The position numbers were made by a program, and so were the translations under genes. 19,879 nt of DNA from an uncultured Clostridia bacterium (lineage in GTDB: Bacteria; Bacillota; Clostridia; Lachnospirales; Anaerotignaceae), in assembly GCA_937888765.1 (NCBI GenBank), contig CALASU010000263.1:1-19879 (forward strand). Direction: 5' to 3'. The notes under the pieces were generated by a model, which was not told the DNA's origin, did no database searches, and worked only from the letters and a program-made list of their open reading frames with translations. Of this stretch, positions 1 through 9,428 are shown one piece after another; position 1 is the first letter of the stretch; each line of letters begins with the position of its first letter.

Positions 1-476
1 TGGGCGGTAAAGCACAGTTCGGCGGTCAGCGTTTCGGTGAAATGGAAGTTTGGGCGCTGGAAGCATACGGCGCAGCTTACACACTGCAGGAAATCCTGAC
101 AGTGAAATCCGACGATATTGTTGGTCGTGTAAAAACATACGAAGCAATCGTAAAAGGCGAAAATATCCCCGAACCCGGTGTTCCCGAATCCTTCAAGGTA
201 CTGCTGAAAGAACTGCAGTCCCTGGCTCTGGATATCCGCGTGCTGCGTGAAGACCAGACAGAAGTGGAAATCAAGGAATCTATCGAAGATGTAGATGATC
301 TGAATGTGAACATCGATGGTTATGAAGATGATGACTACCGTCGTCCTCGCCCCATGACAGCAGAAGAAGAATTGCTGGGTTCTTTCATGTTTGACGGCGA
401 AGAAAGCAGAGATGCTGACAACAGCGACCTGCTTGCATTTGACGACATGGAAGACGACTACGAGGATGAAGTATAA
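1..476 (+). CDS. rpoB: RNA polymerase beta subunit, C-terminal part
   Basis: Only the last 157 codons are present; the reading frame is open from base 3 and the gene begins before the window. RpoB forms one jaw of the core RNA polymerase and shares the active centre with RpoC. The fragment starts with the strongly conserved GGKAQFGGQRFGEMEVWALE stretch and continues through AYGAAYTLQEILTVKSDD, the signature of the C-terminal region that anchors beta to the beta' clamp. After it comes a variable and very acidic tail (many E and D, ending YEDEV), as in many Firmicute beta subunits. The stop TAA is followed 17 nt later by rpoC, with a Shine-Dalgarno sequence in the gap, so the two are co-transcribed. 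Identification is certain; no statement can be made about the rifampicin region, which is outside the window. Confidence 0.98.
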   Translation, partial: GGKAQFGGQRFGEMEVWALEAYGAAYTLQEILTVKSDDIVGRVKTYEAIVKGENIPEPGVPESFKVLLKELQSLALDIRVLREDQTEVEIKESIEDVDDLNVNIDGYEDDDYRRPRPMTAEEELLGSFMFDGEESRDADNSDLLAFDDMEDDYEDEV

Positions 477-493
477 GAAAGGAGAACAAACCC

Positions 494-3400
494 ATGAGCA
501 CACAGACTACTGAACAGGGAATCGTATTTGATTCCATTAAGATTGGTTTGGCATCTCCCGAAAAAATCCATGAATGGTCCAGAGGCGAAGTAAAGAAGCC
601 TGAAACCATCAACTACAGAACACTGAAACCTGAAAAGGACGGTCTGTTCTGCGAAAGAATTTTCGGGCCCACAAAAGACTGGGAATGTCATTGTGGTAAA
701 TATAAAAGAATCCGCTACAAAGGCGTTGTCTGCGATCGCTGCGGCGTTGAAGTAACAAAAGCAAAAGTAAGACGTGAAAGAATGGGCCACATTGAGCTGG
801 CTGCACCCGTTTCCCATATCTGGTACTTCAAGGGTATCCCCTCCAGAATGGGTCTGATCCTTTCCATGAGCCCCAGGGCTCTGGAAAAGGTTCTGTACTT
901 TGCTTCCTACATCGTACTGGATGCAGGCGACACAGAACTGCAGTACAAACAGCTGCTGAGCGAAAGAGAATACAGAGAAGCATACGAAAAACACGGCAAC
1001 AAATTCAAAGCGGCTATGGGTGCGGAAGCAATCAAACAGCTGCTGATGGATATTGACCTGGAAAAAGAATCCGTTGAACTGAAAGCACAGCTGGTGGACA
1101 CAACAGGTCAGAAGCGTGTTCGTATCATCAAAAAACTGGAAGTAATCGAAAGCTTCCGTCTGTCCGGCAACAAACCCGAATGGATGATTCTGGATGCAAT
1201 CCCCGTTATTCCTCCCGATATCCGTCCTATGGTACAGCTGGATGGCGGCAGATTTGCAACAAGTGACCTGAACGACCTGTACAGAAGAGTTATCAACAGA
1301 AACAACCGTCTGAAAAGACTGCAGGAACTGGGCGCGCCCGACATCATCGTAAGAAATGAAAAGAGAATGCTGCAGGAAGCAGTTGACGCACTGATTGACA
1401 ACGGTCGCCGCGGCAGACCTGTAACAGGTCCCGGTAACCGTGCACTGAAATCTCTGTCTGATATGCTGAAAGGGAAACAGGGTCGTTTCCGTCAGAACCT
1501 GCTGGGTAAACGTGTTGACTACTCCGGTCGTTCCGTAATCGTAGTAGGTCCCGAACTGAAAATCTATCAGTGCGGTCTGCCCAAAGAAATGGCAATCGAA
1601 CTGTTCAAACCTTTTGTAATGAAGAAACTGGTGGAAGATGGTCTGGCTCACAACATCAAATCCGCTAAGAGAATGGTAGAAAGACTGCAGACAGAAGTAT
1701 GGGATATTCTGGAAGAAGTTATCAGAGAACATCCCGTTATGCTGAACCGTGCGCCGACACTGCACAGACTGGGTATTCAGGCATTTGAACCCGTACTGGT
1801 TGAAGGCCGTGCGATCAAACTGCATCCTCTGGTATGTACAGCGTACAACGCCGACTTCGATGGTGACCAGATGGCGGTTCACGTACCTCTGAGCGTGGAA
1901 GCACAGGCAGAATGCCGTTTCCTGCTGCTGTCTCCTAATAACCTGCTGAAACCCTCCGACGGTGCTCCTGTAACAGTACCTTCTCAGGATATGATTCTGG
2001 GTATGTACTATCTGACACTGGAAAGAGAAGACAGAAACCAGAGATACGAAGAAGATCTGCTGGATGCAGAAGGCAACATCATCAAAGCAAAAGGCGATAT
2101 CATCATCAAATCCTTTAAAGATGAAAAAGAAGCAATTCTGGCATACGACAACCATGAAATCTACCTGCACGAAGTTATCCGTGTAAGAAGAACAATGGTA
2201 TTTGACGGCGTTGAAGAAACAAGAATGGTAAAAACAACAGTTGGCCGTATCATCTTCAACGAAGCAATCCCTCAGAATCTGGGTTATGTAGACAGAACAA
2301 ACGATGCTGAAAAATTCAACTATGAAATCGATTTCCTGGTTGATAAAAAAGGTATCGGTAAGATCATCAACAAATGTATCAACCGCTGCGGTGCTACTGA
2401 AACAGCAGCAGTGCTGGATAAAATCAAATCCCTGGGTTACAAATTCTCCACAAGAGCGGCTATGACAGTATCCGTATCCGATATGGAAATTCCTAAGGAA
2501 AAAGCAGAATATCTGGCAGAAGCAGAAGAAAAGGTTGAACTGATTACAAGAAAATTCAGACGTGGTCTGATGACAGACGAAGAACGTCATAACAAGGTTA
2601 TTGAAGCATGGAACATTGCCAACGATAAGATCACAGTGGCTCTGCTGAATGGTCTGGGGAAATACAACAATATTTACATGATGGCTAACTCCGGTGCCCG
2701 TGGTTCCAACAGCCAGATCAAACAGCTGGCAGGTATGCGTGGTCTGATGGCTTCCCCTAACGGCGGTATCATCGAACTGCCCATCAAGTCCAACTTCCGT
2801 GAAGGTCTGTCCGTACTGGAATACTTCATTTCCGCTCACGGTGCGCGTAAAGGTCTGACTGATACAGCGCTGAAGACAGCCGACTCCGGTTACCTGACAC
2901 GTCGTCTGGTTGACGTTTCTCAGGATATTATTATCAGAGAATGGGATTGCTGCGAAGGCCGTGACATGGAAACACCTTGCATGGAAATCGCTGCATTCAT
3001 GGATGGCAACGAAGTGATCGAAAGCCTGCAGGATCGTATCCGCGGCAGATGGTCTGCTTATGATATCATCCACCCCGAAACAGGCGAAATTATCGTTCCC
3101 GCTGATACTATGATTACAGTAGATCAGGCGGAAGCAGTAGAAAAAGCAGGCGTGAAGAAGGTTTGGATCAGAACTGTTCTGACATGCCGTTCCAATATCG
3201 GTATCTGTGCAAAATGCTATGGTGCGAACATGGCTTCCGGCAGATACGTTCGTATCGGTGAATCTGTAGGTATCATCGCAGCGCAGTCCATCGGGGAACC
3301 CGGTACACAGCTGACAATGCGTACATTCCACACAGGCGGTATCGCCGGCGATGACATCACACAGGGTCTTCCTCGTGTCGAAGAACTGTTTGAAGCAAGA

Positions 3401-4141
3401 AAACCTAAGGGTCTTGCAATCATTGCGGAATTCGGCGGCCGTGTAACACTGAGCGATACAAAGAAAAAACGTGAAGTTATCATCACAAACCCCGAAACAG
3501 GCGAAACAAAGGATTATCTGATCCCTTACGGCTCCAGAATCAGAGTATACGACGGCGACATGATCGAAGCCGGTGACGAAATCACTGAAGGTAGCGTGAA
3601 CCCTCACGACATCCTGAAGATCAAAGGTCTGAGAGGCGTTCAGGACTACATGATCCAGGAAGTACAGAGAGTATACCGCCTGCAGGGTGTAGAAATCAGT
3701 GACAAGCATATCGAAGTTATCGTTCGTCAGATGCTGAAACGCGTGAAGATCGAAGAAAACGGCGATACAGATTTCCTGCCCGGTACACTGGTTGACTGGC
3801 TGACATTTGAAAACACAAATGCAGACATGGAAAAAGAAGGCAAAGAACCTGCGAAAGGTACAAGAGTTCTGCTGGGTATCACAAAAGCATCCCTGGCAAC
3901 AGATTCCTTCCTGTCCGCAGCTTCCTTCCAGGAAACAACAAGAGTACTGACAGAAGCGGCAATCAAAGGTAAGATTGATCCACTGATCGGTCTGAAAGAA
4001 AACGTATGTATCGGTAAGCTGATCCCTGCCGGTACAGGTATGACAAGATACCGTAACGTAGAAATCCAGCATGAAGGCATGGTAGAAGAAACTGCAGAAG
4101 CAGAAGAAATGCCTGTAATTGCTGAAGACGAAATGGTATAA
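494..4141 (+). CDS. rpoC: RNA polymerase beta' subunit
   Basis: Complete 1215-residue beta' subunit, the catalytic partner of RpoB in transcription; the length is normal for Firmicutes (about 1200). Landmarks seen: an N-terminal zinc ribbon with the CHCG and CDRCG pairs (about residues 67-85); the metal-binding catalytic loop NADFDGD at residues 452-458, whose three Asp hold the active-site Mg; the second zinc site C819/C820 with C898, C905 and C908; and the bridge helix/trigger loop segment GIIAAQSIGEPGTQLTMR (926-943) followed by TFHTGG. The C-terminus ends in a short acidic tail. ATG at 494 lies 11 nt after an AGAAAGGAG ribosome-binding site and matches the usual N-terminus. There is no TTA, CTA or TCA codon in codons 1-1193, a sign of very high expression. 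A terminator follows, so rpoBC ends here and does not obviously read into str. Confidence 0.99.
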   Translation: MSTQTTEQGIVFDSIKIGLASPEKIHEWSRGEVKKPETINYRTLKPEKDGLFCERIFGPTKDWECHCGKYKRIRYKGVVCDRCGVEVTKAKVRRERMGHIELAAPVSHIWYFKGIPSRMGLILSMSPRALEKVLYFASYIVLDAGDTELQYKQLLSEREYREAYEKHGNKFKAAMGAEAIKQLLMDIDLEKESVELKAQLVDTTGQKRVRIIKKLEVIESFRLSGNKPEWMILDAIPVIPPDIRPMVQLDGGRFATSDLNDLYRRVINRNNRLKRLQELGAPDIIVRNEKRMLQEAVDALIDNGRRGRPVTGPGNRALKSLSDMLKGKQGRFRQNLLGKRVDYSGRSVIVVGPELKIYQCGLPKEMAIELFKPFVMKKLVEDGLAHNIKSAKRMVERLQTEVWDILEEVIREHPVMLNRAPTLHRLGIQAFEPVLVEGRAIKLHPLVCTAYNADFDGDQMAVHVPLSVEAQAECRFLLLSPNNLLKPSDGAPVTVPSQDMILGMYYLTLEREDRNQRYEEDLLDAEGNIIKAKGDIIIKSFKDEKEAILAYDNHEIYLHEVIRVRRTMVFDGVEETRMVKTTVGRIIFNEAIPQNLGYVDRTNDAEKFNYEIDFLVDKKGIGKIINKCINRCGATETAAVLDKIKSLGYKFSTRAAMTVSVSDMEIPKEKAEYLAEAEEKVELITRKFRRGLMTDEERHNKVIEAWNIANDKITVALLNGLGKYNNIYMMANSGARGSNSQIKQLAGMRGLMASPNGGIIELPIKSNFREGLSVLEYFISAHGARKGLTDTALKTADSGYLTRRLVDVSQDIIIREWDCCEGRDMETPCMEIAAFMDGNEVIESLQDRIRGRWSAYDIIHPETGEIIVPADTMITVDQAEAVEKAGVKKVWIRTVLTCRSNIGICAKCYGANMASGRYVRIGESVGIIAAQSIGEPGTQLTMRTFHTGGIAGDDITQGLPRVEELFEARKPKGLAIIAEFGGRVTLSDTKKKREVIITNPETGETKDYLIPYGSRIRVYDGDMIEAGDEITEGSVNPHDILKIKGLRGVQDYMIQEVQRVYRLQGVEISDKHIEVIVRQMLKRVKIEENGDTDFLPGTLVDWLTFENTNADMEKEGKEPAKGTRVLLGITKASLATDSFLSAASFQETTRVLTEAAIKGKIDPLIGLKENVCIGKLIPAGTGMTRYRNVEIQHEGMVEETAEAEEMPVIAEDEMV

Positions 4142-4179
4142 ATGGTATAATTTTTAGGAGGACGCCGTCCTCTGATTGA

Positions 4180-4214
4180 GAGCATCCCGTGTGAAAACAC
4201 GGGATGTTCTTTGT
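4180..4214 (+). terminator. Intrinsic terminator after rpoC
   Basis: A 12-bp stem (4180-4191 with 4198-4209, one G-U pair) closes a 6-nt TGAAAA loop and is followed by TTT with interruptions (TCTTTGTA). The U-tract is imperfect, so some read-through into str is possible. A smaller GC-rich palindrome (GAGGAC/GTCCTC, 4158-4172) lies just upstream, directly after the rpoC stop. Confidence 0.75.
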
Positions 4215-4301
4215 ATACAGGACGTTAGTTTTGCGTATGCGGACAAATTGAAAAAGCTGAAAAAAAGTTGGAAAATCAATGAAAAATCGCAAAAAAAGCC
4301 C

Positions 4302-4330
4302 TTGACTTTTTGAAGAAGCGATGATAAAAT
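4302..4330 (+). promoter_or_regulatory. str operon promoter (upstream of rpsL)
   Basis: TTGACT (4302-4307), 17-bp spacer, TAAAAT (4325-4330), with an extended -10 TG at 4322-4323. The DNA just upstream is rich in A-tracts (4274-4297), as expected of an UP element at a strong ribosomal promoter. The predicted start is near 4337, giving a ~100-nt leader. The leader holds two mutually exclusive small stems: CGCTT/AAGCG at 4352-4365, or AGCGC/GCGCT at 4350-4371. The rest of the 300-nt rpoC-rpsL gap is AT-rich, with no gene. Confidence 0.8.
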
Positions 4331-4440
4331 TTCGTAGTGTCCGAAAGCAAGCGCTTTTCTAAGCGGGCGCTGCTGAAGGATATAAGATTTAGAATTATTG
4401 CAATAGCAGATCGTATTCATTTTATAAGGAGGTGCAGTTA

Positions 4441-4863
4441 ATGCCTACATTTAACCAGTTAGTAAGAAAAGGCAGAAAGACTGTTGAGAAAAAATCTACA
4501 GCACCCGCTCTGCAGAAAGGTCTGAACTCCCTGCAGAAAAAAGCTACAGACGTATCCTCTCCTCAGAAAAGAGGCGTATGTACAGCGGTAAAAACTTCCA
4601 CACCTAAGAAGCCTAACTCTGCTCTGAGAAAAATTGCCAGAGTTCGTCTGTCCAACGGTATCGAAGTTACAGCATATATCCCCGGTGAAGGTCACAACCT
4701 GCAGGAACACTCTGTTGTACTGATCAGAGGCGGTAGAGTAAAAGACCTGCCCGGTGTACGTTACCACATCGTTAGAGGTACACTGGATACAGCTGGTGTA
4801 GCTAACAGAAAACAGGCTCGTTCCAAATACGGTGCAAAACGCCCTAAAGCAGCTAAGAAGTAA
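4441..4863 (+). CDS. rpsL: 30S ribosomal protein S12
   Basis: A 140-residue S12, a decoding-centre protein of the small subunit. The core motifs PQKRGVCTAV, TPKKPNSALRK and EGHNLQEHSVVLIRGGRVKD are intact. It has the extra ~15 residues (about 25-39) after APAL that Gram-positive S12 proteins have and E. coli lacks. Lysines at 56 and 101, equivalent to E. coli K43 and K88, are wild type, so no target-site streptomycin resistance is expected; Asp102 is the usual methylthiolation position. The start is ATG 4441. An in-frame GTG at 4432 lies inside the AAGGAGGTG ribosome-binding site and cannot be the start. It is the first gene of str, separated from rpsG by 196 nt of structured spacer. No L7Ae-like gene (rplGB/ybxF), common here in Bacilli, precedes it. 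Confidence 0.98.
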   Translation: MPTFNQLVRKGRKTVEKKSTAPALQKGLNSLQKKATDVSSPQKRGVCTAVKTSTPKKPNSALRKIARVRLSNGIEVTAYIPGEGHNLQEHSVVLIRGGRVKDLPGVRYHIVRGTLDTAGVANRKQARSKYGAKRPKAAKK

Positions 4864-4925
4864 TCCTGACCTGCAAAGGAACAAGCGAATTTCATAACAG
4901 ACAAAGACAAATCTAATCATTAGAA

Positions 4926-4993
4926 ATGCCTTATACAGATCAATACAATCTGCGATTGCTTAGACGAGATATACGTTGACTAAGATAAGGCAT
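4926..4993 (+). other. Candidate three-way-junction RNA in the rpsL-rpsG spacer
   Basis: A perfect 9-bp inverted repeat, ATGCCTTAT (4926-4934) with ATAAGGCAT (4985-4993), encloses two further stems. The first is CAGAT/ATCTG (4936-4940 with 4948-4952, 7-nt loop). The second is CTTAG/CTAAG (4959-4963 with 4980-4984, extendable by ACG/CGT). The linkers are 1, 6 and 0 nt, so the parts fit one compact junction. A further hairpin CACGGA/TCCGTG (4999-5017) follows, then the rpsG ribosome-binding site. No promoter or ORF explains this spacer. In E. coli the same spacer is the S7 repressor-binding site; whether that holds here is inference. Confidence 0.5.
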
Positions 4994-5059
4994 GAAAACA
5001 CGGACAGAGGTTCCGTGAAGTACCGAGAATAGCATTTATTCATCAAGGAGGGAAGAATC

Positions 5060-5530
5060 GTGCCTAGAAAAGGACATGTTGCAAAAAGAGAGGTTCTGGC
5101 CGATCCTATTTACAACAGCAAGCTGGTGACAAAACTGATCAACAGCATCATGCTGGACGGTAAAAAAGGTGTAGCTGAGAAAATCGTTTATGGTGCATTT
5201 AACAAAGTAGCTGAAAAAACAGGTAAAGACGCTCTGGAAGCTTTCGAAGAAGCTCTGGCTAACGTAATGCCTGTACTGGAAGTAAAAGCTCGCCGTGTTG
5301 GTGGTGCTACTTACCAGGTTCCCATGGAAATCAGACCTGAAAGAAGACAGACACTGGGTCTGAGATGGATTACACTGTACTCCAGAAAACGTGGTGAAAA
5401 AACAATGGTAGATCGTCTGGCTGGCGAAATCATGGACGCTCTGAACAACGCTGGCGGCGCTTGCAAGAGAAAAGACGAAATGCACAAAATGGCAGAAGCA
5501 AACAAAGCTTTCTCCCACTTCAAATGGTAA
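5060..5530 (+). CDS. rpsG: 30S ribosomal protein S7
   Basis: A 156-residue S7, the usual length. S7 nucleates assembly of the 3' major domain of 16S rRNA and lines the E site. Recognised from the N-terminus PRKGHVAKREVLADPIYNSK, the central KARRVGGATYQVPMEIRPER and RWITLYSRKR, and the C-terminus MAEANKAFSHFKW. The start is GTG at 5060, chosen because AAGGAGG lies at 5045-5051 with normal spacing and no better start fits the conserved N-terminus. It lies in the str operon between rpsL and fusA, with unusually long spacers on both sides. If S7 regulates its own operon as in E. coli, the structured spacer directly upstream (4926-5017) would be the place. Confidence 0.98.
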   Translation: MPRKGHVAKREVLADPIYNSKLVTKLINSIMLDGKKGVAEKIVYGAFNKVAEKTGKDALEAFEEALANVMPVLEVKARRVGGATYQVPMEIRPERRQTLGLRWITLYSRKRGEKTMVDRLAGEIMDALNNAGGACKRKDEMHKMAEANKAFSHFKW

Positions 5531-5537
5531 TCATCAT

Positions 5538-5677
5538 TTGAGAGCTGACATTTGGTCACTCAATCTGAAAGAAAGCAGCGAAGAAATGCTGGAATACAGT
5601 ATGGCTGCGTAACTTTCAAACGAAAAGAAGAATGGAAACTGGGAAATATGGAAAGGCTTGAAAAGGGTCTTTCCATA
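5538..5677 (+). other. Hairpin series in the rpsG-fusA spacer
   Basis: Three consecutive inverted repeats fill the 184-nt spacer. (1) TTGAG-AGC-TGAC / GTCA-CTCAA at 5538-5563, nine pairs around a 5-nt loop. (2) A nested stem at 5567-5617: GAAAG, GCAGC and TGCTG pair with CAGTA, GCTGC and CTTTC, 15 pairs separated by small internal loops. (3) TATGGAAAG / CTTTCCATA at 5647-5677, nine pairs. None has a U-tract, so they are not terminators. The spacer has no convincing promoter or ORF. Possible roles are translational control or RNA processing; not established. Confidence 0.5.
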
Positions 5678-5714
5678 AACCCGATTATCGACTATATAAA
5701 AGGAGGATTCCACA

Positions 5715-7796
5715 GTGGCAAACAGAGCATACCCTCTGGAAAGAACCAGAAATATCGGTATCATGGCTCACATCGACGCCGGTAAAACAACACTGACAGA
5801 ACGTATTCTGTTCTACACAGGTCGTAACTACAAAATCGGTAACACACACGAAGGTAATGCGACAATGGACTGGATGGAACAGGAACAGGAAAGAGGTATT
5901 ACAATCACTTCCGCTGCTACAACATGTCAGTGGAATGACAACAGAATCAATATCATCGACACACCCGGTCACGTTGACTTCACAGTAGAAGTAGAACGTT
6001 CCCTGCGTGTACTGGACGGCGCTGTTTGCGTACTGGACGCAAAAGGCGGCGTAGAACCTCAGACAGAAACAGTTTGGAGACAGGCTGATAACTATGGCGT
6101 ACCTCGTATGATCTTCGTTAACAAAATGGATATCATGGGTGCTGACTTCATGGGTTCCATGAAATCTATCGTAGACAGACTGGGCTGCCACCCTGTAGCA
6201 GTTACTCTGCCTATCGGTGCTGAAAGCGATTTCAAAGGCATCATCGACCTGATGAAAATGAAAGCTTATTATTATGAAAACGCTACAGGTACAGAAGTAG
6301 AAGAACATGATATCCCTGCAGAATACATGGATCAGGCTGAAGAATACAGAACAATCATGGTGGAAGCAATCGCTGAAACTGATGAAGAACTGATGGAAAA
6401 ATTCTTCGCTGAAGAAGAAATCACAGAAGCTGAACTGAAAGCAGCTCTGCGTAAAGCATGTATCGCTTGTGAACTGATGCCCGTAATGTGCGGTTCCGCA
6501 TACAGAAATAAAGGTGTTCAGAAACTGCTGGACGGCGTTATCGAATACATGCCCGCTCCTACAGATATCCCTGCGATCAAAGGTACAGACCCTGAAACAG
6601 GTGAAGAAACAGAAAGACATGCTTCTGACGAAGAACCTTTCTCCGCTCTGGTATTCAAAGTAATGAATGACCCCTTCGTAGGTAAACTGGCATTCTTCCG
6701 TGTGTACTCCGGTACACTGGATTCCGGCACATACGTTCACAACTCCACAAAAGGCAAAAAAGAACGTGTTGGCCGTATCGTGCAGATGCACGCTAACCAC
6801 AGAGATGAAATCGAAAAAGTATACTCCGGCGATATCGCTGCTGCAGTAGGTTTCAAAATCTCTACAACAGGTGACACAATCTGTGACGAAGATCACGAAG
6901 TAGTTCTGGAATCCATGGTATTCCCCGAACCCGTTATCTCCGTTGCTATTGAACCCAAAACAAAAGCTGGTCGTGACAAAATGGGTATGGCTCTGGCAAA
7001 ACTGGCAGAAGAAGACCCTACATTCAAAACATACACAGATCAGGAAACTGGCGATACAATCATCTCCGGTATGGGTGAACTGCATCTGGAAATCATCGTT
7101 GACCGTCTGCTGAGAGAATTCAAAGTAGAAGCTAACGTTGGTGCTCCTCAGGTAGCATACAAAGAAACATTCCGTAAGGAAGTTGACGTTGAAGGTAAAT
7201 TCGTACGTCAGTCCGGTGGTCGTGGTCAGTATGGTCACTGTAAAGTACGTTTCTATCCTATCGGCACAGATGCAGAACATAACTATGAATTCGTAAACGC
7301 AACAGTTGGTGGTTCTATTCCTAAAGAATATATCCCCGCTATTGATAAAGGTATTCAGCAGGCTATGCAGAGCGGTATCCTGGGCGGCTATCCCGTACTG
7401 GGCGTAAAAGCAGAAGTTTACGATGGTTCCTACCATGACGTTGACTCCTCCGAATCCGCTTACCAGATTGCCGGTTCCATGGCGTTCAAAGAAGCTATGA
7501 GAAAAGGTGACGCTGTTCTGCTGGAACCCATCATGAAAGTAACAGTAACAGTACCCGAAGATTACATGGGCGACGTTATCGGTGACATCAACTCCCGTCG
7601 TGGCCGTATCGAAGGTATGGAAGCTAGATCCAACGCACAGGTAATCCACTCCTTCGTTCCTCTGGCTGAAATGTTCGGTTACTCCACAGACCTGCGTTCC
7701 AAAACACAGGGTCGTGGTAACTACGTAATGGAAGTTGACCACTACGAACCCTGTCCTAAATCCGTACAGGATAAAGTTCTGGAAGGCAGAAAATAA
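5715..7796 (+). CDS. fusA: Translation elongation factor G (EF-G)
   Basis: A 693-residue GTPase that drives ribosomal translocation and, with RRF, ribosome recycling. GTPase motifs seen: G1 AHIDAGKT (18-25), G3 DTPGH (82-86) and G4 NKMD (136-139), then domain II and the domain III-V features, including SGGRGQYGHCKVRFYP and SRRGRIEGMEARSNAQ of domains IV/V. The length is typical of a full EF-G. The start is GTG 5715, nine nt after AAGGAGGA at 5699-5706; the N-terminus ANRAYPLERTRNIGIMAHID aligns with known EF-G. It is the third gene of str. None of its codons is TTA, CTA or TCA, which also leaves the opposite strand open in register across the whole gene. Confidence 0.98.
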   Translation: MANRAYPLERTRNIGIMAHIDAGKTTLTERILFYTGRNYKIGNTHEGNATMDWMEQEQERGITITSAATTCQWNDNRINIIDTPGHVDFTVEVERSLRVLDGAVCVLDAKGGVEPQTETVWRQADNYGVPRMIFVNKMDIMGADFMGSMKSIVDRLGCHPVAVTLPIGAESDFKGIIDLMKMKAYYYENATGTEVEEHDIPAEYMDQAEEYRTIMVEAIAETDEELMEKFFAEEEITEAELKAALRKACIACELMPVMCGSAYRNKGVQKLLDGVIEYMPAPTDIPAIKGTDPETGEETERHASDEEPFSALVFKVMNDPFVGKLAFFRVYSGTLDSGTYVHNSTKGKKERVGRIVQMHANHRDEIEKVYSGDIAAAVGFKISTTGDTICDEDHEVVLESMVFPEPVISVAIEPKTKAGRDKMGMALAKLAEEDPTFKTYTDQETGDTIISGMGELHLEIIVDRLLREFKVEANVGAPQVAYKETFRKEVDVEGKFVRQSGGRGQYGHCKVRFYPIGTDAEHNYEFVNATVGGSIPKEYIPAIDKGIQQAMQSGILGGYPVLGVKAEVYDGSYHDVDSSESAYQIAGSMAFKEAMRKGDAVLLEPIMKVTVTVPEDYMGDVIGDINSRRGRIEGMEARSNAQVIHSFVPLAEMFGYSTDLRSKTQGRGNYVMEVDHYEPCPKSVQDKVLEGRK

Positions 7797-7829
7797 TTTC
7801 TGCTTTTCAAGCTGAAAAAATAAGAAGAT

Positions 7830-7867
7830 AATACCCAAAATCCGTCATATAATGGATTTTGGGTATT
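7830..7867 (+). other. 14-bp perfect hairpin between fusA and tuf
   Basis: AATACCCAAAATCC (7830-7843) pairs perfectly with GGATTTTGGGTATT (7854-7867) around a 10-nt loop. It is the longest perfect stem in the window. It has no U-tract, so it is not a standard terminator. Its right arm runs directly into the -35 box of the tuf promoter, sharing bases 7866-7867. Possible roles are stabilising or processing the 3' end of the rpsL-rpsG-fusA mRNA, or acting as an operator next to the promoter. Confidence 0.65.
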
Positions 7868-7894
7868 GCAAAAAGACGAGAAGTCTAATATAAT
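7866..7894 (+). promoter_or_regulatory. Internal promoter for tuf
   Basis: TTGCAA (7866-7871), 17-bp spacer, perfect TATAAT (7889-7894). The predicted start is near 7901, leaving a ~70-nt leader. It would let EF-Tu be made in excess over the other str products, which fits the high cellular demand for EF-Tu. TCTAAT-ATA-ATTAGA dyad symmetry (7884-7898) overlaps the -10. Confidence 0.7.
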
Positions 7895-7970
7895 TAGAGT
7901 TGATGAGCGCATCCCAAAGGGTGTATCTTGACTCATAAAAAACAAACAAATTTATTAGGAGGAGATTCCA

Positions 7971-9164
<1,194 letters not shown>

Positions 9165-9192
9165 TTTTTGATAGCCTGATATGTGACTCATC

Positions 9193-9224
9193 AAAGGGAT
9201 ATCCGAAAGGATATCCCTTTTTTT
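9193..9224 (+). terminator. Terminator of the str operon
   Basis: A perfect 12-bp stem AAAGGGATATCC / GGATATCCCTTT (9193-9204 with 9209-9220) with a GAAA tetraloop, continued by four more T. A textbook rho-independent terminator, 28 nt after the tuf stop. Confidence 0.95.
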
Positions 9225-9393
9225 ATCTGAAAAGCAGAGCAGGGAACACTATATGTCTATGAAGCTGCAAAGAGGGATAGAAACAGCGAATTTCGACAAA
9301 GTGAAAATATTTTTTAAAGAAAAATTTTGTGCAAAATGACGGTTGATGTCAGACAACAGAAGGCTCTGAAAAATAGTTTACATGCGAAATATA

Positions 9394-9422
9394 TTGACAA
9401 ATAAAAGACAATAGTGTAAAGT
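9394..9422 (+). promoter_or_regulatory. Promoter of a short transcript
   Basis: Consensus TTGACA (9394-9399), 17-bp spacer, TAAAGT (9417-9422). The predicted start is near 9429. A terminator only about 20 nt further on would end the RNA after roughly 50 nt. Confidence 0.5.
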
Positions 9423-9428
9423 GATACT

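Noticed and set aside
458..4072. 1204-codon open frame on the minus strand opposite rpoC (and similar frames opposite fusA, tuf, bcd, etfA, rplB)
   Set aside because: It is exactly codon-aligned with the real gene, has Cys/Phe-rich nonsense composition, and lacks its own ribosome-binding site. It is a by-product of TTA/CTA/TCA avoidance.
4432..4440. Upstream GTG start for rpsL adding three residues
   Set aside because: The GTG lies within the Shine-Dalgarno sequence; S12 proteins start at the ATG at 4441.
5552..5785. 77-codon frame in the rpsG-fusA spacer
   Set aside because: No ribosome-binding site, atypical codons, and it runs into fusA in another frame.
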